Shown here: in pieces, positions 10,845 through 23,008 of the stretch | How the letters are laid out: each line of letters starts with the position of its first letter | Position numbering within the stretch: position 1 is the first letter of the stretch | Origin: Spirogloea muscicola | Taxonomy: Eukaryota; Streptophyta; Zygnematophyceae; Spirogloeales; Spirogloeaceae | DNA: 50,727 nucleotides | Reading direction: 5' to 3' | NCBI GenBank assembly: GCA_009602725.1 | Contig: WELB01000040.1 | Coordinates: 510,565 to 561,291, forward strand | Notes under the pieces: model-generated | Databases searched by the model: none | What the model was told of the DNA's origin: nothing | The model's input: the letters and a program-made list of their open reading frames with translations, nothing else | Position numbers and translations under genes: made by a program

Positions 10845-12110
10845 CACAGTGGCTCTCCCAATGACGCTGGCCCTAACGAGACATTCTTCCCGTGGAGAGT
10901 GAAGCAATCGGTCCCCCATCATGGCCCGCCCCCGTCACCCGGCCGCCCCGCCGCCGCCCCGTCTCCCGGTACTGGCTGCGCCCAGAATAGAGGACGCCCC
11001 CGCGCCAATCCCGGCGGCCGTCGCGCGGCCCCACGTGCGCCGCGCTTTTCCACTGCAGCTCCGAGGGAGGGCCTCACGCACGGGGGGGCATGGGGGCCCC
11101 AGAGACGGGACGCCGTTGACGAAACGGAGGAAGGCGAGCGGTGCGCATGCACTGAAGGAGATGTGAGTTTGTATCAAGAGATGGAGGACCTGTGTGGCCA
11201 AGTACAAACGGCAAGCACATTGACAAAATGTACGTCACCTGCTGCTAAGCTGACCCGCTCAGTAACCACGAGTCAGCACATAGAGGTCGCTCACTGACGC
11301 CCGAATACCGGACGGCAATCGACTAGCTCTTGAGCTTCCAGCTAAGGCTCGACCAGCTTTCTGATGCAACGCATGAGCCTGAGCTCGCTGCAGACAAGCT
11401 GACACTCGACGCCGCAAGAATGACAAGTAGGCTGCCGGCATGCCCATCTGAGCTGGAAGCATCTGAAGGGGGAGGCCAAAGTTGAGCCAACGACTGTTTG
11501 GGCAGAAGAAAGCGCGGCCAAATTGACTGGTGGCTGTGAGAGGCCAGCCCAAAGGAATGGACAAGTTCTGAAAAGGTCTGCAAGGGCTAGTTGCAACAAC
11601 TGGGGCTACAAAAGCGGAGCGGAGCCCTTCAGAGTCGCGACGCCGGCAAGGGAGGAAGGCGCGCGGAACGCATGAACTGAAAGGGAGGCGAAATCAGCGA
11701 ATACATTGTTCAGGCAGAATCGAGTGCAGAGGGGAAAGAAGGCCCGCGGTGCGCCTGTAGTGAAGGGGAGGCCGAATCGAGCCGACACACTGGTCAGGCA
11801 AACGCTAGTCGCAACGACTGGGGCTACCTGTAGCCCTGTTACGCTAAGGGGGCCCAAGGTGTCATTGCGGGAGCCCGCTGAAAGTGGGACGTCAGTGCCC
11901 ACGAGTGAGGACACCCAAAGATAGCGGGGCATCTTCTCTTTCCTCTGGCAGGCGATGGGCTGTGGATGGCCAGCCCATTGAGGGCGCCCCACAGAGGCGC
12001 GGAGGTTCACCGGCTGCCGCCATGGCTCCCTGCAGTCTGCCAGAAGGAGGAGAAAGACTCTTCCAGCAGAGGGCGATGGCTGTGATGGGCCAGCCCACAA
12101 ATAGAAGCTG
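10845..12110. repeat. Cluster of degenerate LTRGY-family repeat pieces
   Basis: Holds a minus-strand copy of the conserved frame at about 11259-11420 (SLYVLTRGY-like ending at a TGA, preceded by RAQAHALHQKAGRAL), a hairpin module at 11505-11580, three GGTGCGCATG-like tail blocks (11130, 11660, 11735), and two further hairpin modules at 11945-11985 and 12062-12105. Segment 11195-11340 is repeated in inverted orientation at 32860-33005. Confidence 0.7.
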
Positions 12111-13888
12111 GGCTGAGGCAAGCCCCAGCCCAGCAGCCCGGCTGCCCGACGGGCTGCCGGCGAGGAGCCCTGCCTGCGCGCAAGGGTGAGACGGGCATGC
12201 GGATCCGACGAGCTAGCGCAGGGGAGCTTAGTGCACACAAAAATGGTTTGCTCGCCAAGCTGCCCACTACGGCGCACCTTGGCACTAAGGGCGCCGAGAT
12301 GGAAAGAGCTCCAAGCTACCAACTCCTACTACAAGAGGCAAAAGATTGTCCTGCTGGGTGGCCGGCATGCTCCACATAATTTGCATCCGCGGCGAGCGAC
12401 AGATCGTGGCACGCTGCTGGCGTTGCCCCCTCAGGATCGGAGGTCGATGCTGTTGATAGTGACAACGTCTCTAATTACATCTGCACCACGTGGTCATATA
12501 TGCGTTGCCGTGTTTGAGAGTGCCGGCACAGCGCCGAGGAGACAAGCTATGCTGCTACACCTTCCCATGAAAGAGAAGGTGCTGCCAATTATGGTGCATG
12601 TGAAGTTGAGGGCCTCCCGTGACTTCAATACTAGAGGATTAATGCCACCTGGATGCCCATATTCTGGTGGTAGATGTGACCTTGTTGACTACTTCCCTCT
12701 CCGTTCTACTAATGGTTGCATGCCGGTAATTGTGTTGGCCATCTGCTTGCACCTTGTACGATCAATAGTTGTAACAGGCCAAGGGATCTGAATGCGCATT
12801 ACAGCAATTTGCACTGTCAAAATAGCATCCAGTTGGCAGATACACCTTTGCATAAAATCCCACCACATGACTGTAAACCTCTGTCTAGAGTGCAGGACTG
12901 GCAGGCGCCTCTCCAACCCACAACTCGTCTTGCTTCTTGGCCCATCCTTGACTGAGCAGCCAATATTGATCCCAATTTGTAGCACGCATCATGGACATAG
13001 CTACTGAAGGAAAGTGCAGTATTGCTTGTCTGGCCTACTTCGTAAGACAAGGCCTTTGCTTGTGTCTTCTCTACTCACTCCACATTCAACTGATTCTGAC
13101 TGCGACAATTGACATTTCAGCACTCAAGCTTGGCTCGGTCTTTGTCAGAACCTCAACTGCTTTGGGTAAATATCTCATCAGTTTTGCATTTCACTGGAAT
13201 GAAGAAGCTCATAATAAAAGTGGGCTGCCAAAGTAGGCTGAGTGATGCTTGTGCCAGAAGGCAGGGAGCGAGGCTCAGCACCAGGGAGAGACATGTACTG
13301 CTACTAAGGGCATAGAGTATAATTCAGGTCTCAGCGAGTTGGCTTATTTGTCTTGTCACACCAGTGGGTCTAGAGTCCCCAGCCAAGTCCCCCGAACTTC
13401 TGGGCAGAGATACTCATATCTGTTTGGACGCTAACTGGTTACTGAAAGTGTATGTGTTTATTCGCAGAGCCAGCTGCTCAGGAGTGTGCATCATTCAGCT
13501 TCTGACATCTCAGCATGTATTCGTGGAAGACGACCTCTATTCTGTCAATTCGAATATAACAGTTGATAAAAATTCCATCGTTGCACTTTCACCTCCTTTC
13601 ATGCATGGCAACGCTGAGCCTTCAGCCACCTCCGTCGTGTACGACAAACATCCAATGTGACACAACATGACCAATGTGCAGACTCAGGTATTTGTAAATG
13701 CCACAGAATCTTCTGCCCAGGATTTTCTCCAAACGGTCCTCCTCTGGTGCTTACTCCCCACATGGATATAAGCAAACAGAACAATCACCATTGCAACTTG
13801 CACTAATGCTCCACACCACGACTGCTCAGAGACAGTCACCATTGGCTCTCCAAATGTATCAGCTAGCCTTGTCACTGTGATCTTGTTC
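12111..13888. other. Interval with no recognised gene
   Basis: Long open frames exist (for example on the plus strand at 12186-12791 and 13364-13660), but they show no known motif, no convincing splice structure and no repeat of the local families. The right end is the 3' flank of the GulLO-like gene. Confidence 0.4.
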
Positions 13889-16800
13889 TCAAGATGTTGC
13901 TGTTGTGGGCACGCGACACACACGCGCGTCGGAGTATATAAGGCCTGGAAGACACAGTGAGCCTGCATGGCCGGGATGTAGGAGGCAGTTGAGTCATTGA
14001 CCCCAACCCAAATCGACCTCGGACACAATCATGGGCCTTACAATCATGGGTTTGTACGAGTACAATCTACATCCAACAACTGACATGCATGTTGACTGTC
14101 AAGGCAATCTCTGTAGTGCATGCCTCAGTCACTTGTTTGTTTGTCATGGTCCAAATGAAGCTGAGGAGCTTGCCAGGATTTCACCTTGGGCAGGGTTGCA
14201 GTGGTTGTTGGACTGGCAAGGTACACATACGCCCTCCATTGCACAACCATCATAGTACTGATTCACAGAACCTTCTGACAAGTTCAACACTGCTTGGCTC
14301 CAAGCACTGCAAACGGAAAGCGTCATATGAGGCTGCATGGGACGGCTGTGTAGCACCAAGGACAAGCTGACCTCTGGATATCTATCCAACTCAAAGGATT
14401 ATTACTGATGCTGGCAACATGCACCGAATCTTATGCTGGGTACCACTGTACAGCTGTATGCACAAATTGTTGGTAGTATGCACCTGGAGAAAAGACCTCG
14501 GGGGTCAACTTCATTCCTAATGGCCAAAAATTGGGCTGTTTTGGGGAACTTGCTAGCGGCCCCCTCAAAGGCTCCATCACGGTTCTTTCCCCACTGTGGT
14601 CTTCCTCCAAACATGTTCAAGCCAATCTGCTCTATCTCCTCAATAATGTCTTGGTTCAATCGAGGTGTGCTTGCATTTGTGGCCCTGTAATACTGTGACA
14701 ACGACGAGCACTGATCATTCGGTGCTTCTTATATCAGTTAGTCCATACATCTTCACATCTATGTGTGAAGCAGTAAGGCACTTGTCTTGAGACAAAGCTC
14801 AGCTTGATGCAAGGGACAGGCTCATCTGCACCTGAATACTAATAATGGCCGCATCCTCTGGCTCGCCAAGGAGGGCAGACGAAGCCTTTGCAAAGTCGAT
14901 ATGGAAGCCGCCATAGATGCCAATGCCACAGGTACCATTCACTTTTGCAGCGCTCAACTGCTTGATTGTTCTAATGTAATCTGGCAGCAAGCGAAGCGGT
15001 ATGGAAATCGAGGTCTCAAAGAAGAATGCCCCAGCAACTCGTGGATCCCATGGACAGACCAATCTGTAGCTAGGGGATGGAAATCCAGTGATACCAGCGA
15101 TGTTGACATTTGACAAGCTGCAGCAGACAATCCTGAGATTATGTACACTGCAGGGCGTGATTGAGGCTCTTCACATATTCATGATGCTTTACTTGATAGT
15201 TACCATTTTCTCACAAATCAGATATCCTGGAGGCAGATTCCAGCTAACTTTGATGCATTCAAGAAGTAGGATTGTGCAGAAGTTGTCATCTTACTCGACG
15301 ATTGTCACTGGTGTGTCACTCGCGAACTGGCATCCACCGCTGCTCTGGTAAGGAAGCCAGCATAGCACGTGTCAAGGTATTGATGTACACCAACTCCTCT
15401 TTCCCTCCCCTCTCTACAATTCATGAAGCTTATGTACCGCTTCACAGCAGCCATCAGCAGGCTGCAAAAATCACAGAAGTCCTTTTGGAGGCTGTGGCAA
15501 GAAGCCCAAGCATTCTGGAGGAGAATGCAGTTGTAAGCAGTCTCATCGTTTGTACCTGCATGCGATGTTGGAATCCAACAGCTGGATAGCTGAACGAAGT
15601 ACCCTCCGTGACATTGAAGCCAGTCCCCTGTTGAATTGCTGGATACTGTATACTGACCGTATTGGAGCACTGCTGAGAGGCGCCGGTTGCGCTGCTTTCA
15701 AAATTATTATCTGCTCTCAAATATGATAAACGATCAAGTCAGGTTGAGTCGTCGAAGTGCTAGCCAGAAAGCAGTCACATCAGCTGTGGTCATCGCACTA
15801 TTGACTTCATTGCAGTAGCCCAAAATGAGCTGCTACATGACTGCTTGATCGCAATGTATTATCCTCGAGATCTAGCCTCACCTGCCAACCGAACTGCCTC
15901 CCACTCAAGGTCCGGCAGTGGAGCATAGATAGGGAAGGTGTAGGAGTCATTCCCTGGCGTCTCTATCGGAACCCTGCCGTCTTCTTCAAAGTAGACAGTA
16001 TTCAGAGCTGGCCACCAACTCAAAGTTGCATATGCATACGATGATGCAAAGTCTAGGACTGTGTCTTCCAACGAAGCATCGGTAATGTTGATGACAGTAA
16101 CTGAGCGCTTGAAGAGAGGCTGACAAGCCACAGGGTAAGATGTGTTTCAGTCACCTGACATGCCTTTGCATTACTATTCTTAAATCTGATCTTCATAAGC
16201 ATCGGATTACAGTATTGAGATGAGCTGCCTAACTCCAAGAGACTCGAGTCACACCTCAAGCTGCAGGGTGATCTTTGAAACTGCCCCAAGGACACCTAGA
16301 TGTACTCTGGCGGCTGCAAGGAGGTCAGACCCAGGTTCTGCATGTAGTACTGTAGCCCAACCTTGAGACCGATTAGCAGGTATTATGAGGGACATGTTCA
16401 GAATATAGTCGTGAACAGCACCACCTTTGCCCTGTCGAAACACAGAGCTTGTCATCCTTAGCAAACAGTTGATGTGATTGTCATTGGACCTTGTAGTCTT
16501 ACTGCCTACTTGAAGCAGCTGTTGCCTACCTGATAGCAGGCATGCAGGGCATTACAAAGTGCAGCGCATGAGTCAACAGAGGACAGCCTTGGCAAGTCCA
16601 AGAATATCTTTACCAGAAGCGAGCTGCCATGAGACCCGGTGCCAATCAAGCCAGCTATGGATACGCCATCCCAGGAAGGAGATGCAGGGAGGGCTAGGCC
16701 GTCTCCAGCAATCGTATCTAGAAGATCCCTTAGTTGTACTCCAGCATCCACAGTGACTGTCTGATGTGCTGCATCTACGGAGATGCTTTTGTAGTCCCTG

Positions 16801-17919
16801 CAAAGTTGGCTCTCAATAAGCACTAGTGTGCTTCTGGTTTGACAAATAAGACATAGGGATTCACAATCTGCAATGATGACTCTCATCGAGCTGTATTGTG
16901 TGCATACCGTGTACTGATTACAAGGCCATCTTCACCCCCAGGACATGTCCACTTTGGAACCGTATTTACGAAGCGGCTCACAACCTTCACCTGCATTTTC
17001 AGATGAGAAGGTAGATATGACCAGCTCTGTGAGCCAGCAAAATGCTGCTGTGCAACAGTCGCAATACGTACACAGAAGCTGCCGTTGAACAACCGCAGGG
17101 CAAGTGAAGTAGTAATTTGGTTTGAAATTAATCGAAAACTCAATCATTGAGATGCACTCACAGCATGGCTCTAGAAGGCACTAGTTGGAATATGAAGTGC
17201 TTAGTGCGTTTGGGTTATGTAACCTTCAGATTGTGCTGTGAGGCATAAGCAACAGCCGCTATGAGCTCCGTCTCTGTCGTTGGGTACTCGACAACAGACA
17301 TCCTGCTCATAAACAACTTGGCATATCAGTTGGTGAAGTATGCCTCGCCTCACAATCAAGTTGCAGAGGATGTGCTGTCCTGCGCTTTTACAAGTTTCTC
17401 TTGCAATCCGCTTGTTATGGTTGCTTCTTGAATATTCATCATCAGCTCAGCATTGCAGATCAGTCTTCATCTGATAAACAAGCCCTGGATTGATGGCAGC
17501 AGCTAACTGCAGGTGTTATGTGACCTGCAAGGCAAACGGTCGGTGAAGGTGCCATATATGTTCCTGAGTACGCAGCCGCTGCCTGGCGTGCAGTATTCGG
17601 CGGCAGGAGCCTCCCCGCAGCTGACTGCAGTTGAGTCAGAACATCGATCAGTGTCTAACATAGTGACTTATAAGCTTGATCAGACACCAATCCAGAAGCA
17701 TGAGTTGATGGACGACAGCTATAGAAAGAGTGGAATTTGAATCGATTGTCGTGCTCATGAATCGGGGGAGCTCGTTGGGCCGGCCCCCAAGCAGGCACAG
17801 AGCGTTGGACGGCGGGGACCTGACAGCATGGCCAGTAGGGCAGCGGGTGCAGCCACGGCCCACAGCGCCGCCGCCGGCGGCTGGCCCGCGCTCAGCCACG
17901 CGCCGCGCCGGCCTCCCAT
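13889..17919 (-). CDS. L-gulono-1,4-lactone oxidase-like FAD enzyme, plant type
   Basis: Aldonolactone oxidase family flavoenzyme, the plant GulLO group, which can oxidise a sugar lactone to ascorbate. Twelve minus-strand exons join with consistent phases: 17820-17919, 17525-17624, 17224-17302, 16908-16990, 16614-16797, 16255-16431, 15882-16119, 15556-15713, 15295-15344, 14832-15063, 14484-14692, 13889-13962 with 14185-14306 before the last (13 blocks in all). They give about 601 residues, near the plant length. In order: a hydrophobic signal-peptide-like start (tentative exon), a Cys-containing segment ending YGTFTDRLPCR, the FAD-binding PCMH fold (VKVVSRF...VPKWTCPGG; VSIAGLIGTGSHGSS; GKGGAVHDYI), the ALO domain (CPWDPRVAGAFFFETSIS; IYGGFHIDF), PQWGKNRDGAFEG, and a Cys-rich tail (EGVCVPCQSNNHC; DARVCRV). 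The usual HWGK His is Gln here. Secretion is inferred from the leader. Confidence 0.88.
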
Positions 17920-18330
17920 GGCCGCGTCGCGGCAGGCAGAAGGCGAGGCCGCGGTCGTCGAGGCCGCCACGGGTTCCGTGGCCCGGCCCTCGCGCACGCT
18001 GAGCCACGGCTCGCCGGCCAGCGAGCTGATTTGCTCGGTCGTTCTCGAGGCCGCGGCCCGCCCGCCGCGGGAGTCGCTGCGGCGGGTGGCAAAAAGGCGC
18101 CGCGGGCGGCGGCGGCGGCGCCGCCATGGCGGGCGCCGCCCTCGAGGGCCGGAGAGCGCCCGGCGGTGACGGGCGACGGGTGACCGCAGCCGGACTGCAG
18201 CCGGCGGAGGCCCGGGCTGGTGGTCACCCGAGCCCGTCGTGATCATGACAGCCCACCGGAGCCCGAGACAGCCTTCCGGTCACTAAGCCGACTGGTCACT
18301 AAGCTCCCATTCGCTGTAGTCTCTTGCATA
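17920..18330. other. GC-rich 5' flank of the GulLO-like gene
   Basis: Strongly GC-rich sequence open on both strands, typical of promoter and leader regions beside first exons in this window. No motif or separate gene can be supported. Confidence 0.4.
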
Positions 18331-18334
18331 GCGG

Positions 18335-19050
18335 CGTGGTTTTGGCGCCTTTCGGCCCCTTTTGGACCCAGTCCATTCTTTCTAGGCTGGCTTTCCAACG
18401 CCGCTGGCTCGTGGGCCCAGCTATATCGTATGCGATTGTCAGTCTCCCTTCTGCGGTCCATGGCCCACGCCTTGCATCTGCGTGCTGGCCGTGCTCTCGC
18501 TGCGGCCTCCGGCTTTCGTCAGGGGGACAGTTTTCTGGCAGCTAGACTGTTGGATTTGAGGCTCCTCACTCAGTAACTACTGAGTGGTCAATCCTCCCCC
18601 CGCTCTGACATAGCATCTTCAGGCCCCTTCGTAGCTGCTAAGCCCTTCAGGCCAAACACGCCGACCACCCGGCTGCAGATGAGTTCGTCCCCCTGGCAGT
18701 GGACGTGCACGGGGCTCTCGGGTCCCAGTGGCTCAACCTGCCGGCCAGGCTTGCGCGGCGCGCTGTGTCCCGCAGGCGCGGTGAGCCGGCTGACTTCAAC
18801 CCCGCTGGCTCGTGGGCTCAGGTATACCGTATGCGATTGTCCGTCGCCCTTCAGCGGTCCATGGCCCACGCCTTGCATCTGCGTGCTGGCCGTGCTCTCG
18901 CTGCGGCCTCCGGCTTTCATCAAGGGGATAGTTTTCCGGCAGCTAGTCTCTCGGATTTGAGGCTCCTCACTCGTAAATACTGAGTGGTCCATCCTCCCCC
19001 GTTCTGACATAGCATCTTCAGGCCCCTTAGTAGCTGCTTAGCGCTTTTAA
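18335..19050 (+). repeat. Two direct copies of an LTRGY-family segment
   Basis: A segment of about 240 bp at 18401-18648 is repeated at 18802-19044. Both copies encode the same frame: RMRLSVSLLRSMAHALHLRA and RMRLSVALQRSMAHALHLRA, then an AAASGF block, ending LLTQ and LLTRKY before a stop. Both continue into a shared non-coding tail with TAGCATCTTCAGGCCCCTT. A hairpin module lies just upstream at 18340-18400. Confidence 0.8.
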
Positions 19051-19246
19051 GGCCCCTCCATCATTTGGCCCCTTCGAACCGTTGTCAATTCTGTTTCGGG
19101 CTGGCTTTTCACAGCTCTTGCCCCCATTGGGAGTGCCACTTCTCTTTAGGCCCCTCCGTCGTTTGGCCCCTTCGAACATTTGTCGATTGTTTATTTCGGG
19201 CTGGCTTTTCACAGCCCTTGCCCCCATTGGGAGTGCCACTTCTTCT
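19051..19246 (+). repeat. 98-bp tandem duplication of the repeat 3' module
   Basis: Units 19051-19148 and 19149-19246 are near-identical. Each has a GGCCCCTCC-T-TTTGGCCCC lead, CTTCGAAC, the hairpin GGGCTGGCTTTTCACAGC and the end block CCCCCATTGGGAGTGCCACT. Confidence 0.85.
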
Positions 19247-19830
19247 TTTCACCGCCCCCGGCATTAGGCCAGGCCAATGGCTTCCGTGGTGTTGGTCTGG
19301 CCCCTCAGCTTAGCTTGTCAGATATGTATGTGCTCACTCGCGGATATCTAGTGTCCCCCTTAGCCAGCTCATTACCCCATTACCAGGACAAGTGTAGAGC
19401 TAGAACTAGCCTCCCTTTCAATCTCATGCGCACCGCGTGCCTTCTCTCTCTGACAGCTGCCCCGTGGACCTTGCTCATTCTGTGCTGGCTGTTGTCGTTC
19501 TTTTGTTGGCTGGCCCTTCGCAGCCCTCGCCCCCTTTCCCTCCATCACTCATGTTACACTCCATTCATTTCCTTAGTTCAGCGCTTTCTGGCACCTTCGA
19601 ACCTTGTAAATTCTTTTCGGGATGGCTTTACACAGCCCTCGCCCTTAGTGGCTCACTTCTTTGGAAAGAACAGCTCTTTCAGTGGAAGGCAGTGGCTGTG
19701 AGAGACCAGCCCAAAGGAGTGCACGATATTTGTACAAGGAAGGGCTACTTCTCTGCCCTCCGGCCCCTCAGACCTTGTCCATCCTTTTTGGGGCTGGCCT
19801 TTCCACGGCCATCGCCATTTTCTGGAGAAA
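19247..19830. repeat. Further LTRGY-family pieces
   Basis: A partial copy of the conserved frame (GQANGFRGVGLAPQLSLSDM, then YVLTRGY) lies at 19260-19350. Its tail runs to about 19450. Hairpin modules follow at 19480-19540, 19585-19660, 19685-19720 (opposite strand) and 19760-19830. The copies are diverged and mutually interrupted. Confidence 0.7.
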
Positions 19831-20355
19831 TTTGCATTCATTGCACAGATGTCGCCCAGTTGTGGAAATACATTTCTCTCACATCCATTGCCTCTTTCAG
19901 AGAGCTTCCTCTTCTTTTGCAAGAGCTTCTCTTCGCTGTGAGGCCCGCCCGTCACCCTGAGTTCGCCATACAGTGAGGCCTCGAGGCCTTTACCCCGCCA
20001 GCTCAGCCCTGCAGGCTTTTCTGAGTTTGGGATGGCCGACATCAATCTATGCTTTCATTGGGCGTGCTCTTCTCGTCCAAGACATTGTCCTCCTGGTTAT
20101 TGCGGGACATTCGCCCCGCCCCAAGGCCATGCAAGCTGCCACATGTCCGTGATACCTGCATTTGCTGAATCTGCACCTTCTCTTAACAACAGCTTGCAAG
20201 ATAGTGTATAAGGCTTTGCATGACAGTGGCCTCCTCCATTTGATTCAAAGTAGTTTTACACCATGCGAGCAAGGAGAGTCTTGTGAACAAGGGGCCAACC
20301 AAGCCGAATGCTGGCCAATAGGGCAATAGCTGATGCACTACAGGGCCTGGAGGGT
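19831..20355. other. Interval with no recognised gene
   Basis: 3' flank of the STEEP1-like gene and the edge of the repeat zone. I see no gene, RNA or repeat that I can support. Confidence 0.4.
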
Positions 20356-22629
20356 CTATGGTTGTGCAGCTTGTAGGAGCTTCTCGTACACCTCCCTCAA
20401 TGACAATCCCTCCACCTGTCAGGTTGGGTATGCAGAGGCCCTCCCAATGCAACCAAAGATTCCAGCAAAGCTGGTGGTATCAGTACAAACAGGTGAAGCA
20501 CCTCCTTGGCTATCCTGCCATAACATGCTTAGAGTAAGTCCTAACTGCAGCGATACGAGACAAGTTGATCAGCAGCACAGCCAAGTGTACAAGCACCAAG
20601 GGACTGACAAAATTACCACAAGGAGCTTTGACTTGACCGACCAACCCCGCTGGAGCGACATTTGCGTCAGTCTCAGCCCAAGCACCTGCCAGATGAATAC
20701 ACCACCACATGAGTAACTCACAATACGAATTCTTGTCACAGCAAGTATTTTTTGGTAAAGTGTGAAACTGCATTTGAACGTGGTAACCAATGCCCTACAA
20801 AGCACTGCTGAAATGGCAGCTCAGTAATTGCTTGGGCTAGCTGACCTTTCCCATGAACTCCAACAGTTCACTATTAGCCTCTCCTCCTCGAGATTGAGCT
20901 GCTACGGATACTCTCACATCGTCGGCGTTGATTCCTGCATGCGAAGCTGTACAAATTGATGCTATACCAAGGACAAAAGAGATTGCTGGTATTGATACAA
21001 GGCTTGAGCTCGTTCAGCAAGCAAAAATCTCAGTGCAGAGGCCAGGCACACTTTACATTGACACTCACACCAGTGCAAAATCATTTGCTTAGCAAAATTG
21101 GAAGGAGAGCTGGTTGAGGCAAGCATACGAGTGATAGCTGATCGAGGTGCACGGTCTTCAACCTCTACTGCCACTTGGACCAGCCCACCCTCAATGACGG
21201 AGATGCAGGGTGGCACAGGGGCATCCTGATTGACAAAGCACAAACAACCAATACGAAACGGACCGTCAAGCCACTGATGAGCAGCCAAAGTCTGGCCTTA
21301 AGAACACAATAGTAGGAACAATCTCGTCATGCCCAGAATGGTATGACAATAACATGCGCGGCACGTATTGCTGGACCTAGCCTCCTCCACAAGGTTCAAG
21401 GGCATCCCATTTACTTGTGGATTTGTCTCTGCTGCGACGGAGCTCAGCGACCCTTGAGTCACGTAGATGAGCTTCGCATTGTCCATGCTTTCCTCTGAGC
21501 GGTAGCAGACAAGGAGGTCGCAGCCAGCGCACTTCATGCGATACTGGCGCTCAAACTTATCATCCCCCCTGCAGAAGCAAACACATCATGTTGCATGAGC
21601 TGATCAAAAATAGGTATGTTCCAATTGGTTCCATAGTAGATCGCAGCTAAACAATGTCTACTTCATTGAAGTAGCTGTACGATCTGCACTCCTAAGACAA
21701 GGATGATATGAAGGGCGACCTGATTGATGAAGGCAGCAACTACGTATACCTCTTGAGGATGTGCTTGCCCCCTTCAACAATGTTAAGCTTCGCTATGTAT
21801 TTGCTCTTGTCTAGCACGTAGGCATTGTCCGTCTTCCTTTTGGGCATGGCCTGAAGCTGCGTATCTGCATCCCCAGCAACATTTAGTCGAATCAGGTGCA
21901 TTGCCCCCCCTGCAGGGGCCCAAGCCTGTCAACCTCTTCCAGTGATTTTATATGCGATATGGCAAGTCTGTCCAAGACCTCAAGAGTTGAGCTAGGTTGG
22001 CAAGTGGAGCAAAAGCGGAGAAAAGGAGAGGCCACAGATTGTAAGTGTCCTCTCCTTTCCCTGCCTTCTAATGGGGGCCCTAATGGGTTCCAGCAGTCAG
22101 CTTCCAGAGCTACAGCTACTTGGTGAAGCTTTGCCTTCCTCGTATATCCCAAAGTAGACTCACAGCATTATTCAATCGTCAGGTAAATACAAAGTTGCTG
22201 CGAGCTGTGCGTGAATTGCAAGCTTCTGCAGACTGCATGGGTCCTGCATTGCTAGTTGACGGCTGTGACCAAAGCAGAAGCTCAATACACGGCCGGCATC
22301 AGAATCTACATAGTAGACGATCCGAAGCCTCGCTCTCGGCCACTCCATGATTCAGCTTTACTGGGCCGGCCACCAATGCACCTGCCTCCCTCGCCGCAGG
22401 CCAGGAGTTCGCCGGCCTGCGGGTCCCCTCGGAGACCAACCAGCTTGCCACTGCAGCAGCAGTGGCATCTAAGACAGCGGAAGCCTTGAGGACGGCGGGG
22501 GCTTGCTGTCGTACCGGAAATGAGGACGTGGGCGCCGCAGTGGCGGCAGTAGTAGACGAAGAGGTCCGCCTGCGTGCCTTCCACGTTCCCATCCTCGCTC
22601 GTGTACGTGTGCGTCGTGCGCTTCGGCAT
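20356..22629 (-). CDS. STEEP1: STEEP1-like protein (CXorf56 homologue)
   Basis: Homologue of the conserved eukaryotic STEEP1 family. In animals it helps STING leave the ER; in plants and algae the role is unknown. Seven minus-strand exons, 22515-22629, 21750-21864, 21415-21568, 21129-21225, 20846-20934, 20617-20685 and 20356-20415, join with consistent phases and give about 232 residues, close to the plant length. Recognisable blocks in order: [13 protein letters not shown] (CxxC, likely metal ligands), [34 protein letters not shown] (second CxxC), [62 protein letters not shown], and [11 protein letters not shown] before TAG. The start at 22629 gives MPKRTTHTY; an in-frame ATG at 22662 is possible. 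The 5' flank is GC-rich and faces SYF1 across a repeat zone. Confidence 0.92.
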
Positions 22630-23008
22630 CGCCGCCGCGGCGAGGCACCGCGGCGCCGGCAAGAAGCGCCCACGCGCTTCAGGCCGCCGCGGGCCGTGCC
22701 GTCGCGCCGAGCCGCTGTGCGCGGCGCAGAAGGTGGCGGCGGCGGCTACGGCGGAGGCTGCTGAAGCGGCGGCAGGTTGGAGCGACTCCGACGTAGTCGT
22801 GGGGATTTTGACGGGAAGTAGGAACAGCTCTCCCCATGTACGGCAACGGCCGTGGGAGGCCAGCCCAAAGAAATGTACAAGGTTGACAGAGCAATCACTT
22901 GGCCGAGTGGTCCGCTGGAGCCGACTCCAACTACTGCTAGCTATTCAGACTTGCATCTTCTGACTAGAGGTTCCTGAGAGTCGCTAGCTGCTGTCTCAGT
23001 CCTTCAAG
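22630..23008. other. GC-rich 5' flank with a repeat fragment
   Basis: GC-rich leader or promoter region of the STEEP1-like gene, then an opposite-facing hairpin module at 22843-22890 (GGGAGGCCAGCCCAAAGAAA). No gene is supported. Confidence 0.5.

Noticed and set aside
9444-10861. Several very long frames of 325-442 residues
   Set aside because: Most of their length is the N gap, and the flanks are low-complexity shadows of the ERF gene and its GC-rich leader.
10845-12110. CRISPR-like or satellite array
   Set aside because: Repeats are irregularly spaced, in both orientations and diverged; this is a dispersed-element cluster in a eukaryotic genome.
12186-12791. 201-residue plus-strand frame
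   Set aside because: Open by length only. It starts inside repeat remnants and shows no domain, conserved motif or splice partner.
18335-19830. LTR retrotransposon
   Set aside because: The direct repeats carry a coding frame and lack TG...CA ends, a primer-binding site or any gag/pol domain.
22299-22673. Long minus-strand frame continuing past STEEP1 exon 1
   Set aside because: Reading on past the GT at 22514 gives low-complexity peptide. The family continues exactly at the exon starting 21864, so this is intron.
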